Program-made: the position numbers and the translations under genes
Origin: Flavobacteriales bacterium UBA7325
GTDB lineage: Bacteria; Bacteroidota; Bacteroidia; Flavobacteriales_D; Crocinitomicaceae
NCBI GenBank assembly: GCA_002471375.1
Contig: DKPV01000041.1
Span: 1 to 15,997 of the forward strand
Direction: 5' to 3'
Length of the DNA: 15,997 nt
The notes under the pieces: generated by a model
Told to the model about the DNA's origin: nothing
Seen by the model: only the letters and a program-made list of their open reading frames with translations
The model's database searches: none
Shown here: in pieces, positions 7,596 to 14,681 of the stretch
Position numbering within the stretch: the first letter of the stretch is position 1
Layout of the letters: every line of letters starts with the position of its first letter

Positions 7596-8244
7596 CACTG
7601 CCAATCCCGAATCCCTAGAACAACTGTTAAATCTAACATGGTTCGACGATGATGTATATAAACTCCTAGTTAGACTTGTAATCAACTTCGTATTTCTTAC
7701 GGTTATTATTCGGATGCTATATTATCCGATCGCTAAGCGAAAGGATTACCTATTCACCTACTTTCTAATTGGTACGATTACGTTCTTCCTTTGTTTTGGG
7801 TTAAAAAAGCTCGATATTGACACAGGAATGGGTCTAGGACTCTTCGCCATTTTTGGTATTATTCGTTATAGAACAGATGCGATTCAGATTAAAGAGATGA
7901 CTTATTTGTTCCTTGTTATTGGCGTCAGTGTAGTTAACTCGCTAGCGTCCAACAAAATTAGTATTACTGAAATGATGCTAATTAACTTGACCGTTGTTGC
8001 GCTTACCTATGGTTTAGAACGAGTTTGGCTTATACGACACGAGACACGGAAAACAATCGTTTATGAAAAAATCGAATTGATTGTTCCTGAGCGTCATCAA
8101 GAAATGATGAACGACCTTCAACAGAGAACAGGACTGAATATCAGCAGATTCGAAATTGGAAAAATCAACTTCCTAGATGATACTGCACAGGTTCGAATTT
8201 ACTTCTTTACTGACAGTCAAAATTTCACGGAATTTAGTTCCTGA
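7585..8244 (+). CDS. DUF4956 membrane protein
   Basis: The 219-residue protein has an N-terminal membrane part with about four or five helices (near 26-46, 55-72, 82-93, 105-121 and 128-146). A soluble tail of about 70 residues starts at RHETRKT (151). The stretch AIFGIIRYRTDAIQIKEMT (88-106) is the conserved core of DUF4956. Genes of this family commonly adjoin VTC-domain genes, as here with an 11 bp overlap. This suggests a membrane partner that anchors the polymerase or passes its product across the inner membrane; that role is inference, and no function has been demonstrated to my knowledge. lpxK follows after 10 bp. Confidence 0.85.
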   Translation: MLLSTANPESLEQLLNLTWFDDDVYKLLVRLVINFVFLTVIIRMLYYPIAKRKDYLFTYFLIGTITFFLCFGLKKLDIDTGMGLGLFAIFGIIRYRTDAIQIKEMTYLFLVIGVSVVNSLASNKISITEMMLINLTVVALTYGLERVWLIRHETRKTIVYEKIELIVPERHQEMMNDLQQRTGLNISRFEIGKINFLDDTAQVRIYFFTDSQNFTEFSS

Positions 8245-8254
8245 TAATTGAACT

Positions 8255-9286
8255 ATGAAGGTGCTCCGTTGGATCCTCTTTCCAGTGGCATTGATTTACG
8301 GTGTCATTACTTTCCTTCGGAATAAGTGCTTTGATTTCGGCATATTTAAAAGCTATAATATTCCCGATAAATCTATAATTGTTGGGAATCTATCCGTTGG
8401 CGGAACAGGAAAATCTCCTCACATTGATTACTTAATACAGCATTTTTTAACTGAAGGTGTTTCACTGAGTACTCTTAGTAGAGGTTATGGGCGTAAAACC
8501 AAAGGCGTTATAATTGCGACAATTTCTTCAATCCCTGAAGAAATAGGTGATGAACCAACACAGTACAAGTCGCGATATTCAGACCGCATTCAGGTTGTAG
8601 TTGCGGAAAAACGCGTAGAAGGTGTTAAAAGAATTCAAGAAGAATTTCCAACAAACAAGCTCATCCTTCTAGATGATGCATTTCAGCACCGTGCGGTCAA
8701 AGCTGGATTAAACATTTTGATAACACCATTCAATGACCTCTTTTCGCATGACTTCATGCTACCCACTGGAAATCTACGAGAATGGCAATCAGGCAAGAAA
8801 AGATCTGATATCATCATCGTAAGCAAGACACCCAAAGGATGTTCTGAACAGGAAAAAGAACGAGTAAAAGATAGTTTGAGCTCAGGAATAATTCCAGTAT
8901 TCTTTTCATCTATAGCCTACGGCAAACTAGTCTCTTTTAATGACTTCAAAACAGACGACATCGAAAACGCATTGATAGTTACAGGAATAGTAAATCCTAC
9001 ACCTCTCATTGAATACTGGAAAACAAAGGCCAATATTGAACATATAGCATTTCCAGATCATCACAATTTTACACAAAAAGATATCACGCTTATTCATGAA
9101 AAATTTGGTACTTTTGCTAGTCGGAGCAAGGTAATAATCACGACGGAAAAAGACTACATGAGATTACGTGGTTTTTCTGAAGTTAAGGATGAAAACTTTG
9201 CATGGCATTATCAACCTATTACAATAGATATAGACAATCAACCAACATTTAATAAGATCATAAATGAATATGTTAGAAAAGTTTAA
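8255..9286 (+). CDS. lpxK: Tetraacyldisaccharide 4'-kinase LpxK
   Basis: LpxK phosphorylates the 4' position of the tetra-acylated disaccharide in lipid A synthesis, using ATP on the cytoplasmic side of the inner membrane. The protein is 343 residues, normal for the family. A hydrophobic N-terminal segment (5-21) is the expected membrane attachment. The P-loop is GNLSVGGTGKSP (44-55) with Lys53 and Ser54. GDEP places Asp99 at the position of the proposed catalytic Asp of the Aquifex enzyme, and LLDDAFQHR (138-146) follows. FPDHHNF (265-271) supplies the partner His268. The gene lies 10 bp after DUF4956 and overlaps the purine phosphorylase gene by 23 bp, so it is within the operon. lpxH, an earlier step of the same pathway, ends the operon. 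Confidence 0.93.
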   Translation: MKVLRWILFPVALIYGVITFLRNKCFDFGIFKSYNIPDKSIIVGNLSVGGTGKSPHIDYLIQHFLTEGVSLSTLSRGYGRKTKGVIIATISSIPEEIGDEPTQYKSRYSDRIQVVVAEKRVEGVKRIQEEFPTNKLILLDDAFQHRAVKAGLNILITPFNDLFSHDFMLPTGNLREWQSGKKRSDIIIVSKTPKGCSEQEKERVKDSLSSGIIPVFFSSIAYGKLVSFNDFKTDDIENALIVTGIVNPTPLIEYWKTKANIEHIAFPDHHNFTQKDITLIHEKFGTFASRSKVIITTEKDYMRLRGFSEVKDENFAWHYQPITIDIDNQPTFNKIINEYVRKV

Positions 9287-10082
9287 AGAATCGCGCGACT
9301 ACATTAAAACAAGAACTGATGTTCAACCTACTATTGGCATCATTCTTGGCACTGGGCTCGGAGGCTTAGTCAATGAAATCAATATTATTGATGAAATCGC
9401 ATACGAAGACATCCCTAACTTCCCTGTGTCGACTGTTCAAAGTCACTCAGGAAAACTCATTTTTGGAGAACTAGGTGGGAAACACGTAATAGCCATGCAA
9501 GGTCGTTTCCACTTCTATGAAGGATACACTTTGAAAGAATGTACATTCCCTGTGCGTGTAATGAAACTTCTTGGTATTGAAAAACTATTTGTCAGTAATG
9601 CATCTGGAGGAGTAAATCCAGATTTCGAAATTGGAGAATTGATGATTCAAGATGATCACATTGATCTTTTCCCATCACACCCATTAATCGGTAAAAACAT
9701 CGATGAATTGGGGCCACGTTTCCCTGATATGAGTCAGCCGTATAGTCATGATATGATTGCTTTGGCTAAAGAAATAGCTGCAGAAAATAAGATTCGTGTT
9801 GCTACCGGAACATATGCAGGATTAACAGGACCAACTCTTGAAACTCCTGCTGAATATTCATACGTTCGTGCAATTGGAGCTGATGCTGTAGGAATGTCTA
9901 CCGTTCCAGAGGTAATCGTCGCACGTCACATGAGTATCCCTTGCTTTGCAATTTCTATCATCACTGACCTAGGAGTTCCTGGTAAAATAGAAGAAGTAAG
10001 CGTAGAGGACGTAATCGCAGTTGCGAATAAGGCAGAACCAAAAATGACATTGATCATGAAAGAATTGATCGCGAGAGTATAG
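9264..10082 (+). CDS. Purine nucleoside phosphorylase (trimeric PNP family)
   Basis: This enzyme splits purine nucleosides with phosphate into base and ribose-1-phosphate for salvage. At 272 residues it is typical of the trimeric PNP/MTAP class. Motifs are IILGTGLGGL (26-35), QSHSGKL (59-65), MQGRFHFYEGY (78-88), SNASGGVNP (111-119), GPTLETPAEY (189-198) with base-binding Glu197, and DAVGMSTVPEV (207-217) with Met211. At the position of human Asn243 this protein has Asp235 (ITDLG), and human His257 is replaced by a hydrophobic residue; both bear on substrate range. The gene overlaps lpxK by 23 bp. A second ATG at 9270 (MLEKFKES) is an equally good start. gatB follows 12 bp later. Confidence 0.92.
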   Translation: MNMLEKFKESRDYIKTRTDVQPTIGIILGTGLGGLVNEINIIDEIAYEDIPNFPVSTVQSHSGKLIFGELGGKHVIAMQGRFHFYEGYTLKECTFPVRVMKLLGIEKLFVSNASGGVNPDFEIGELMIQDDHIDLFPSHPLIGKNIDELGPRFPDMSQPYSHDMIALAKEIAAENKIRVATGTYAGLTGPTLETPAEYSYVRAIGADAVGMSTVPEVIVARHMSIPCFAISIITDLGVPGKIEEVSVEDVIAVANKAEPKMTLIMKELIARV

Positions 10083-10094
10083 AAAGTAACTTCA

Positions 10095-11555
10095 ATGAAA
10101 GCTGAAATTCGAGATAAATACGAAGCCGTAATTGGACTTGAGGTCCATGCGCAAATGTTAACAAAGTCGAAAGCATATTCGAACGATGTTAACGAATTTG
10201 GTGCGATCCCTAACAGTAATGTCAGTGCAATTTCGCTTGGACATCCTGGGACTTTACCTTTTATGAATAAAAAAACAATCGAATTCGCGGTGAAGCTCGG
10301 AATTGCTTGCGAATCAGACATTGCTCCCGATCAATACTTTGCAAGAAAGAACTACTTCTATCCAGATTTACCGAAAGGATATCAAATCACACAAGATTTA
10401 ACTCCGATCTGTACGAATGGACGCATTATCATCAAAGACAGTGATGGAGTCGAAAAAGAAATTGGATTAACTCGTATCCATATGGAAGAAGATGCTGGAA
10501 AAAGCATGCACGACATGGATTTGTACGACACTTTGGTTGATATCAACCGTGCAGGTGTTCCACTTCTCGAGATTGTATCTGAACCTGATCTTCGATCATC
10601 AGAAGATGCCTACGCATATGTTAGTGAAGTCAGAAAATTGGTTCGTTACTTAGATATTTGTGATGGAAATATGGAAGAAGGTTCGCTACGTTGTGATGCC
10701 AATATTTCGGTACGTCTTCTAGGTGCTCCAGAATTTGGAACAAAAGTGGAGGTTAAGAATATGAACTCCATGCGTCACGTTCAAAAGGCAATTGAATTCG
10801 AAATTGAACGACAAATCATCGCTATAGAGAATGGGGAAACAATCTCTCAAGAAACAAGATCATTTGATGGACCTAATAATCGAACGATCTCCATGCGTTC
10901 TAAGGAAGCCGCTAATGATTATCGCTTTTTCCCAGAGCCAGATCTACAGCCAATTTCGGTGAAGCAAGAGTTTATTGAAAAGGTTAAGGCGACTATGCCA
11001 ATCTTACCACGAGAGTTGTTTTTAAAATACACGAATGAACTTGGATTGTCTGACTATGATGCCTACAACATCACAGACAGTAAGGACATAGCACTTTACT
11101 ATGAGGAAATTATTTCGCATACATCCAATTACAAAGGCGCAGCGAACTGGCTAATGGGCGGAATTAAATCCTTCATCAATTTGAATGGAACGGAAATCTC
11201 TGATTTTCCAATTTCGGCAAAATCTATTGCTGACTTGATAAAAATAATTGATGATGGTAAGATATCATCTACAGTTGCGTCACAAAAAGTGTTCCCTGCA
11301 ATGCTTGAGGGTCAAAGTAAATCACCGTTGCAGCATGCTGAATCGATGAATCTAATTCAGGAATCCAATGAAGAATCAATTTTAGAATTTATTGAAAAAG
11401 TAATAAAGCAACACCCAAGTGAGATTGAACGTTATACTAACGGTGAGAAACAATTAATGGGCTTTCTCATGGGGCAATTAATGAAAATCTCGAGAGGGAA
11501 GGCTGACCCAAAGGCTGCAAATCAACTGTTACGTCAAACCTTAGACAAATTATAA
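10095..11555 (+). CDS. gatB: Aspartyl/glutamyl-tRNA(Asn/Gln) amidotransferase subunit B
   Basis: GatB is the kinase and transamidase subunit of GatCAB, which converts Glu-tRNA(Gln) or Asp-tRNA(Asn) to the amidated forms. The 486-residue length is normal. Motifs are IGLEVHAQ (13-20), KNYFYPDLPKGYQ (85-97), HMEEDAGK (129-136), DINRAGVPLLEIVSEPD (149-165) and EEGSLRCDANISVR (194-207). A YqeY-like tRNA-binding tail occupies roughly 340-486. The cysteine pairs that bind zinc in many GatB proteins are absent: the positions read AYSND (27-31) and VSAISLG (43-49), a pattern I associate with Bacteroidota. gatA and gatC are not in the window. The stop overlaps the following ATG by one base (TAATG), so the TlpA-like gene is probably translationally coupled. 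Confidence 0.95.
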   Translation: MKAEIRDKYEAVIGLEVHAQMLTKSKAYSNDVNEFGAIPNSNVSAISLGHPGTLPFMNKKTIEFAVKLGIACESDIAPDQYFARKNYFYPDLPKGYQITQDLTPICTNGRIIIKDSDGVEKEIGLTRIHMEEDAGKSMHDMDLYDTLVDINRAGVPLLEIVSEPDLRSSEDAYAYVSEVRKLVRYLDICDGNMEEGSLRCDANISVRLLGAPEFGTKVEVKNMNSMRHVQKAIEFEIERQIIAIENGETISQETRSFDGPNNRTISMRSKEAANDYRFFPEPDLQPISVKQEFIEKVKATMPILPRELFLKYTNELGLSDYDAYNITDSKDIALYYEEIISHTSNYKGAANWLMGGIKSFINLNGTEISDFPISAKSIADLIKIIDDGKISSTVASQKVFPAMLEGQSKSPLQHAESMNLIQESNEESILEFIEKVIKQHPSEIERYTNGEKQLMGFLMGQLMKISRGKADPKAANQLLRQTLDKL

Positions 11556-12745
11556 TGAAATATTTATTCGGTTTTTTATTTCTTACAATTCTTTTAGCTG
11601 CCTGTGGCGATGATACACCAGTTAATGATGATAATGATGAAAATTCCAACTCAGAGGAAGTTGGACCAGACAATTTCACCGTAAACGGGATAATTTCTGG
11701 TTCTAATGGTCAAAACTTTTATGTTGAAGCAATTAGCGAACAAGGAGCAATTGCAATAGCTCAAGCTACAGCTGATGCAAATGGATCATTCAAGATTGTA
11801 GGAAACATACCTGGTTTCGGAATCTACCAACTGCGAATGGGTGAAGGTCAAACGGCAAAGTACATTCCATTGACACTCGTTCCGGATGACAATGTTACTA
11901 TAGAAGGTAAAGCTGGCACATTTGATACACAGCCAATCGTTTCAGGAACTTCTTGGTCTGAGACAATGACTAGCTATATGGCGGTATTTTCTACATTCCA
12001 TTTGGCTCAGGCGGAACTTACAGAGCAACGTGGTACAATTACAGACGAGGTTTATACCCAACGATTTATGGATCTGAAAAAACCTGTAGATAATTTTGCC
12101 TTAAATTCAATGAAGGCAGACCCTGGAAACCCTTTTAACATTGTACTTTCTGCTTCAGCAACGCCAACTATGGGGTTTGAAACCTATGATATTAAAAATT
12201 TAGATATTCTAAGGGGCGTGACAAATGCGTTTATTTCCAAATATCCAGATTCTCCGATGGCAATGAATATGCAGCAACAAACTGTTGAAATCGAAAGAGC
12301 ATACAACAACTTTCTTTCTCTAAGTAGCGGTGGACAAGCTCCTGAGATTGCATTAAAAAATCCAGAAGGTACAGAGATTAAACTCTCCTCCTTACGCGGG
12401 AAGTACGTTCTCATAGACTTTTGGGCATCATGGTGTCAGCCATGTCGAAGAGAGAATCCTAACGTTGTGAAGCTATATAACAAGTATAAGAATGACGGGT
12501 TCACAGTCTACTCAGTATCACTTGACAAGGACAGAAACGCTTGGAAACAGGCAATTGCTGCGGATGGCCTGATTTGGCCTAATCATGTAAGTGACCTCCT
12601 TATGTGGGAAACACCTTTGGTGAAAAACTATAACTTCTCTGGAATTCCGCACACTGTTTTAATTGATCCAGACGGAAAAATTATTGGACAGAAACTTCGA
12701 GGAGCAGAATTGGAACAAAAATTGAAAGAGATATTTAAAAAATAG
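11555..12745 (+). CDS. TlpA-like thioredoxin lipoprotein (DUF4369 + AhpC/TSA-type domain)
   Basis: This 396-residue protein starts with a lipoprotein signal (LTILLAAC, Cys17). A strongly acidic stretch follows (GDD, then DDNDENSNSEE by residue 35), suggestive of surface or outer-membrane display. A DUF4369-like beta domain spans about 40-130, a helical linker about 135-255, and a thioredoxin-like domain about 260-396. The active site is WASWCQPCRRENP with Cys294 and Cys297, and GIPHT supplies cis-Pro365. Proteins of this type act as thiol-disulphide oxidoreductases in the envelope. The start codon overlaps the gatB stop. The next gene encodes a paralogue 6 bp downstream, sharing the blocks SVSLDK, WPNHVSDL and GKIIG..LRG..LEQ. 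Redox direction and client proteins are unknown. Confidence 0.9.
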   Translation: MKYLFGFLFLTILLAACGDDTPVNDDNDENSNSEEVGPDNFTVNGIISGSNGQNFYVEAISEQGAIAIAQATADANGSFKIVGNIPGFGIYQLRMGEGQTAKYIPLTLVPDDNVTIEGKAGTFDTQPIVSGTSWSETMTSYMAVFSTFHLAQAELTEQRGTITDEVYTQRFMDLKKPVDNFALNSMKADPGNPFNIVLSASATPTMGFETYDIKNLDILRGVTNAFISKYPDSPMAMNMQQQTVEIERAYNNFLSLSSGGQAPEIALKNPEGTEIKLSSLRGKYVLIDFWASWCQPCRRENPNVVKLYNKYKNDGFTVYSVSLDKDRNAWKQAIAADGLIWPNHVSDLLMWETPLVKNYNFSGIPHTVLIDPDGKIIGQKLRGAELEQKLKEIFKK

Positions 12746-12751
12746 AACTTT

Positions 12752-13858
12752 ATGAAATTCACGAGCTTATTAATCGCCTTACTAACAACAACTTTTTCAT
12801 TTTCACAGGAGATCAATGTCAAAGTAAGTGGGATGATCTTTAGCACTGGCCAAGACTCCATTTTCATTTCTCAAGTATACGGAAATGCTTATACCGACCA
12901 CATCGGGACTAAGTTATCTAAAGATGGAAAATTCAAGTTCGAGACTCCCCTCCCCTTCACAGATTATTATGTCTTGCGTTTTGGACAAAATCATATTAAT
13001 TTGATTTTACGTGAGAATAGCGAAATCACTGTATATGGAGACGGAGCTAACATTAATGAATTCACCAATATAATTGGATCTGAAGAAACAGCCGCAATGA
13101 ATCAATACCTCGAGCTTGTTAATAACTGGAATGTTGTTCGCAACAATGCTATGGCTCAAATTCAAGCTGATCCGACAAAGAAACAAGCCGTGGATAAAGC
13201 GACATCAGAGGAGTTTACTAAATTCCGAGGAGAACAACAAAAATTTGTTTCAGTGAATCAAAACTCAGCGGCACTATATCCTGTGTTAGCACAAGTAGAT
13301 ATTGCCAATGATTTTGCATCCTATGAAGCAATTGTTAAACAACTCGTTGCGGGGTTTGGAGAATCTCCAACCGTAAAAGCGGTAGAAGCAAATTATATTA
13401 AGCTACGAGATGAAAAAGCTGCAAAGGATCCATTAGGTGCAGGAAAAGAAGCTCCTGACTTTGAAGAAATGAAGTTAGATGGAACAACCATGAAACTTTC
13501 AGATCTACGTGGAAGTATTGTTTTACTTGACTTCTGGGCTTCATGGTGTCGACCATGTCGTGCAGAAAACCCTACGGTTGTTAAGTCGTATGAAAAGTAT
13601 TCAGAGGAAGGCTTTACAGTAATGAGTGTTTCTCTTGATAAATCAAAAGAAGCTTGGGCTGCAGCAATCGAGAAAGATGGATTGCTTTGGCCAAACCATG
13701 TGAGTGACTTGAAACAATGGAGCAGCAGAGTTGCCAAAATTTACGGTGTTCATGGTATTCCGTTCACTGTACTGATAGATCGTGATGGTAAGATCATTGG
13801 AACAAAACTTCGTGGTCAGCAACTTGAACAGGAATTACATCGTATCTTTGGTCATTAG
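12752..13858 (+). CDS. TlpA-like periplasmic thioredoxin (DUF4369 + AhpC/TSA-type domain)
   Basis: This 368-residue paralogue of the preceding gene begins with a plain secretory signal peptide (MKFTSLLIALLTTTFSFSQ, cleavage likely near residue 18) and has no lipobox cysteine. It is therefore predicted to be soluble in the periplasm. DUF4369-like sequence covers about 20-110, a helical linker about 112-225, and the thioredoxin domain about 230-368. The active site is WASWCRPCRAENP (Cys266, Cys269), with cis-Pro337 in GIPFT. C-terminal identity with its neighbour is high (SVSLDK, WPNHVSDL, GKIIGTKLRG), while the N-terminal halves have diverged, indicating an older tandem duplication. It lies 6 bp after its partner and 2 bp before lpxH. 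The likely role is envelope thiol-disulphide exchange; clients are unknown. Confidence 0.9.
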   Translation: MKFTSLLIALLTTTFSFSQEINVKVSGMIFSTGQDSIFISQVYGNAYTDHIGTKLSKDGKFKFETPLPFTDYYVLRFGQNHINLILRENSEITVYGDGANINEFTNIIGSEETAAMNQYLELVNNWNVVRNNAMAQIQADPTKKQAVDKATSEEFTKFRGEQQKFVSVNQNSAALYPVLAQVDIANDFASYEAIVKQLVAGFGESPTVKAVEANYIKLRDEKAAKDPLGAGKEAPDFEEMKLDGTTMKLSDLRGSIVLLDFWASWCRPCRAENPTVVKSYEKYSEEGFTVMSVSLDKSKEAWAAAIEKDGLLWPNHVSDLKQWSSRVAKIYGVHGIPFTVLIDRDGKIIGTKLRGQQLEQELHRIFGH

Positions 13859-13860
13859 TA

Positions 13861-14616
13861 ATGACAGAAGACCCAAAGAAAAAAATATACTTTGCATCTG
13901 ATTTTCATTTAGGTGCACCTAACTATGAAGCTAGCCTAATACGAGAAAAGAAAATCGTTGAATGGTTAGATTCAATTAAAGATACTGCTCAAGAGATTTA
14001 TCTTGTGGGTGATATTTTTGACTTTTGGTTTGAATACAAAAGAGCGATTCCTAGAGGCTTTGTAAGACTTCAAGGGAAAATTGCCGAACTCTCCGATAGC
14101 GGAATACCAATACATTTTTTCACAGGTAATCATGACATGTGGATTTTTGATTACATCCCTAAAGAACTTGGTGTTACACTTCATCGAGACAATATTGAAC
14201 GAGAGTTTTTCGGAAAAAAGTACCTTATCGGACATGGCGATGGACTTGGCCCAGGAGACAAAGGATACAAGATGTTAAAGAAAATATTTAACAATCGCTT
14301 CTGTCAATGGTGTTTTGCCCGCTTGCATCCAAATTTCGGGATTTGGCTAGCATCGAAGTCTTCTCAGAAAAGCAGAGGGAAAAATGGGCACTCAGATGAA
14401 AAGTATCATGGCGACGAAAATGAATGGTTAGTAGTCTACTGTAAAGAAGTTCTAGAGAAAGATTTTTTTAGCGGATTTATCTTCGGACATCGTCACCTCC
14501 CATTAGAAGTAAAAGTCGGTGAAGGGTCTAATTACTACAACCTTGGTGAATGGATCAATTACAACACCTATCTCGTCATCGATAAAGATGGGGTGGAAAT
14601 GAAAGAGTGGAAATAG
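13861..14616 (+). CDS. lpxH: UDP-2,3-diacylglucosamine diphosphatase LpxH-type
   Basis: LpxH cleaves UDP-2,3-diacylglucosamine to lipid X and UMP, an early membrane-associated step of lipid A synthesis. The 251-residue protein is a calcineurin-like phosphoesterase with all metal motifs: ASDFHLG (Asp14, His16), LVGDIFD (Asp51), GNHDMW (Asn90, His91), HGDG (His125) and FGHRHLP (His210, His212). The LpxH-like insert region (about 130-190) is present, with a basic-rich stretch SSQKSRGK (167-174). It begins 2 bp after the second TlpA-like gene and is the last gene of the plus-strand operon, which opens with VTC/DUF4956 and includes lpxK. No terminator hairpin was seen in the 65 bases after it. Confidence 0.88.
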   Translation: MTEDPKKKIYFASDFHLGAPNYEASLIREKKIVEWLDSIKDTAQEIYLVGDIFDFWFEYKRAIPRGFVRLQGKIAELSDSGIPIHFFTGNHDMWIFDYIPKELGVTLHRDNIEREFFGKKYLIGHGDGLGPGDKGYKMLKKIFNNRFCQWCFARLHPNFGIWLASKSSQKSRGKNGHSDEKYHGDENEWLVVYCKEVLEKDFFSGFIFGHRHLPLEVKVGEGSNYYNLGEWINYNTYLVIDKDGVEMKEWK

Positions 14617-14633
14617 ACGCTCCATAGATCAAG

Positions 14634-14664
14634 TTTGAAGAGTGTATTAATTGTCGTAAATTTG
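14634..14664 (+). promoter_or_regulatory. Bacteroidota-type promoter for the S8 protease gene
   Basis: TTTG at 14634-14637 is followed after 19 bases by TAAATTTG at 14657-14664, a full match to the Bacteroidota pattern TTG-N17-23-TAnnTTTG. It ends 17 bases before the ATG at 14682, predicting a short leader. This is the best promoter candidate in the window and indicates that the protease is not simply read through from lpxH. Confidence 0.7.
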
Positions 14665-14681
14665 AGCTATAAAATTTCGTC

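Noticed and set aside
9926..10321. 131-codon open frame on the minus strand across the pnp-gatB junction
   Set aside because: It lies wholly opposite two strongly conserved genes and has no recognisable motif, so it is a shadow frame.
13393..13737. 114-codon minus-strand open frame within the second TlpA-like gene
   Set aside because: It is antisense to the thioredoxin domain and has no features of its own.
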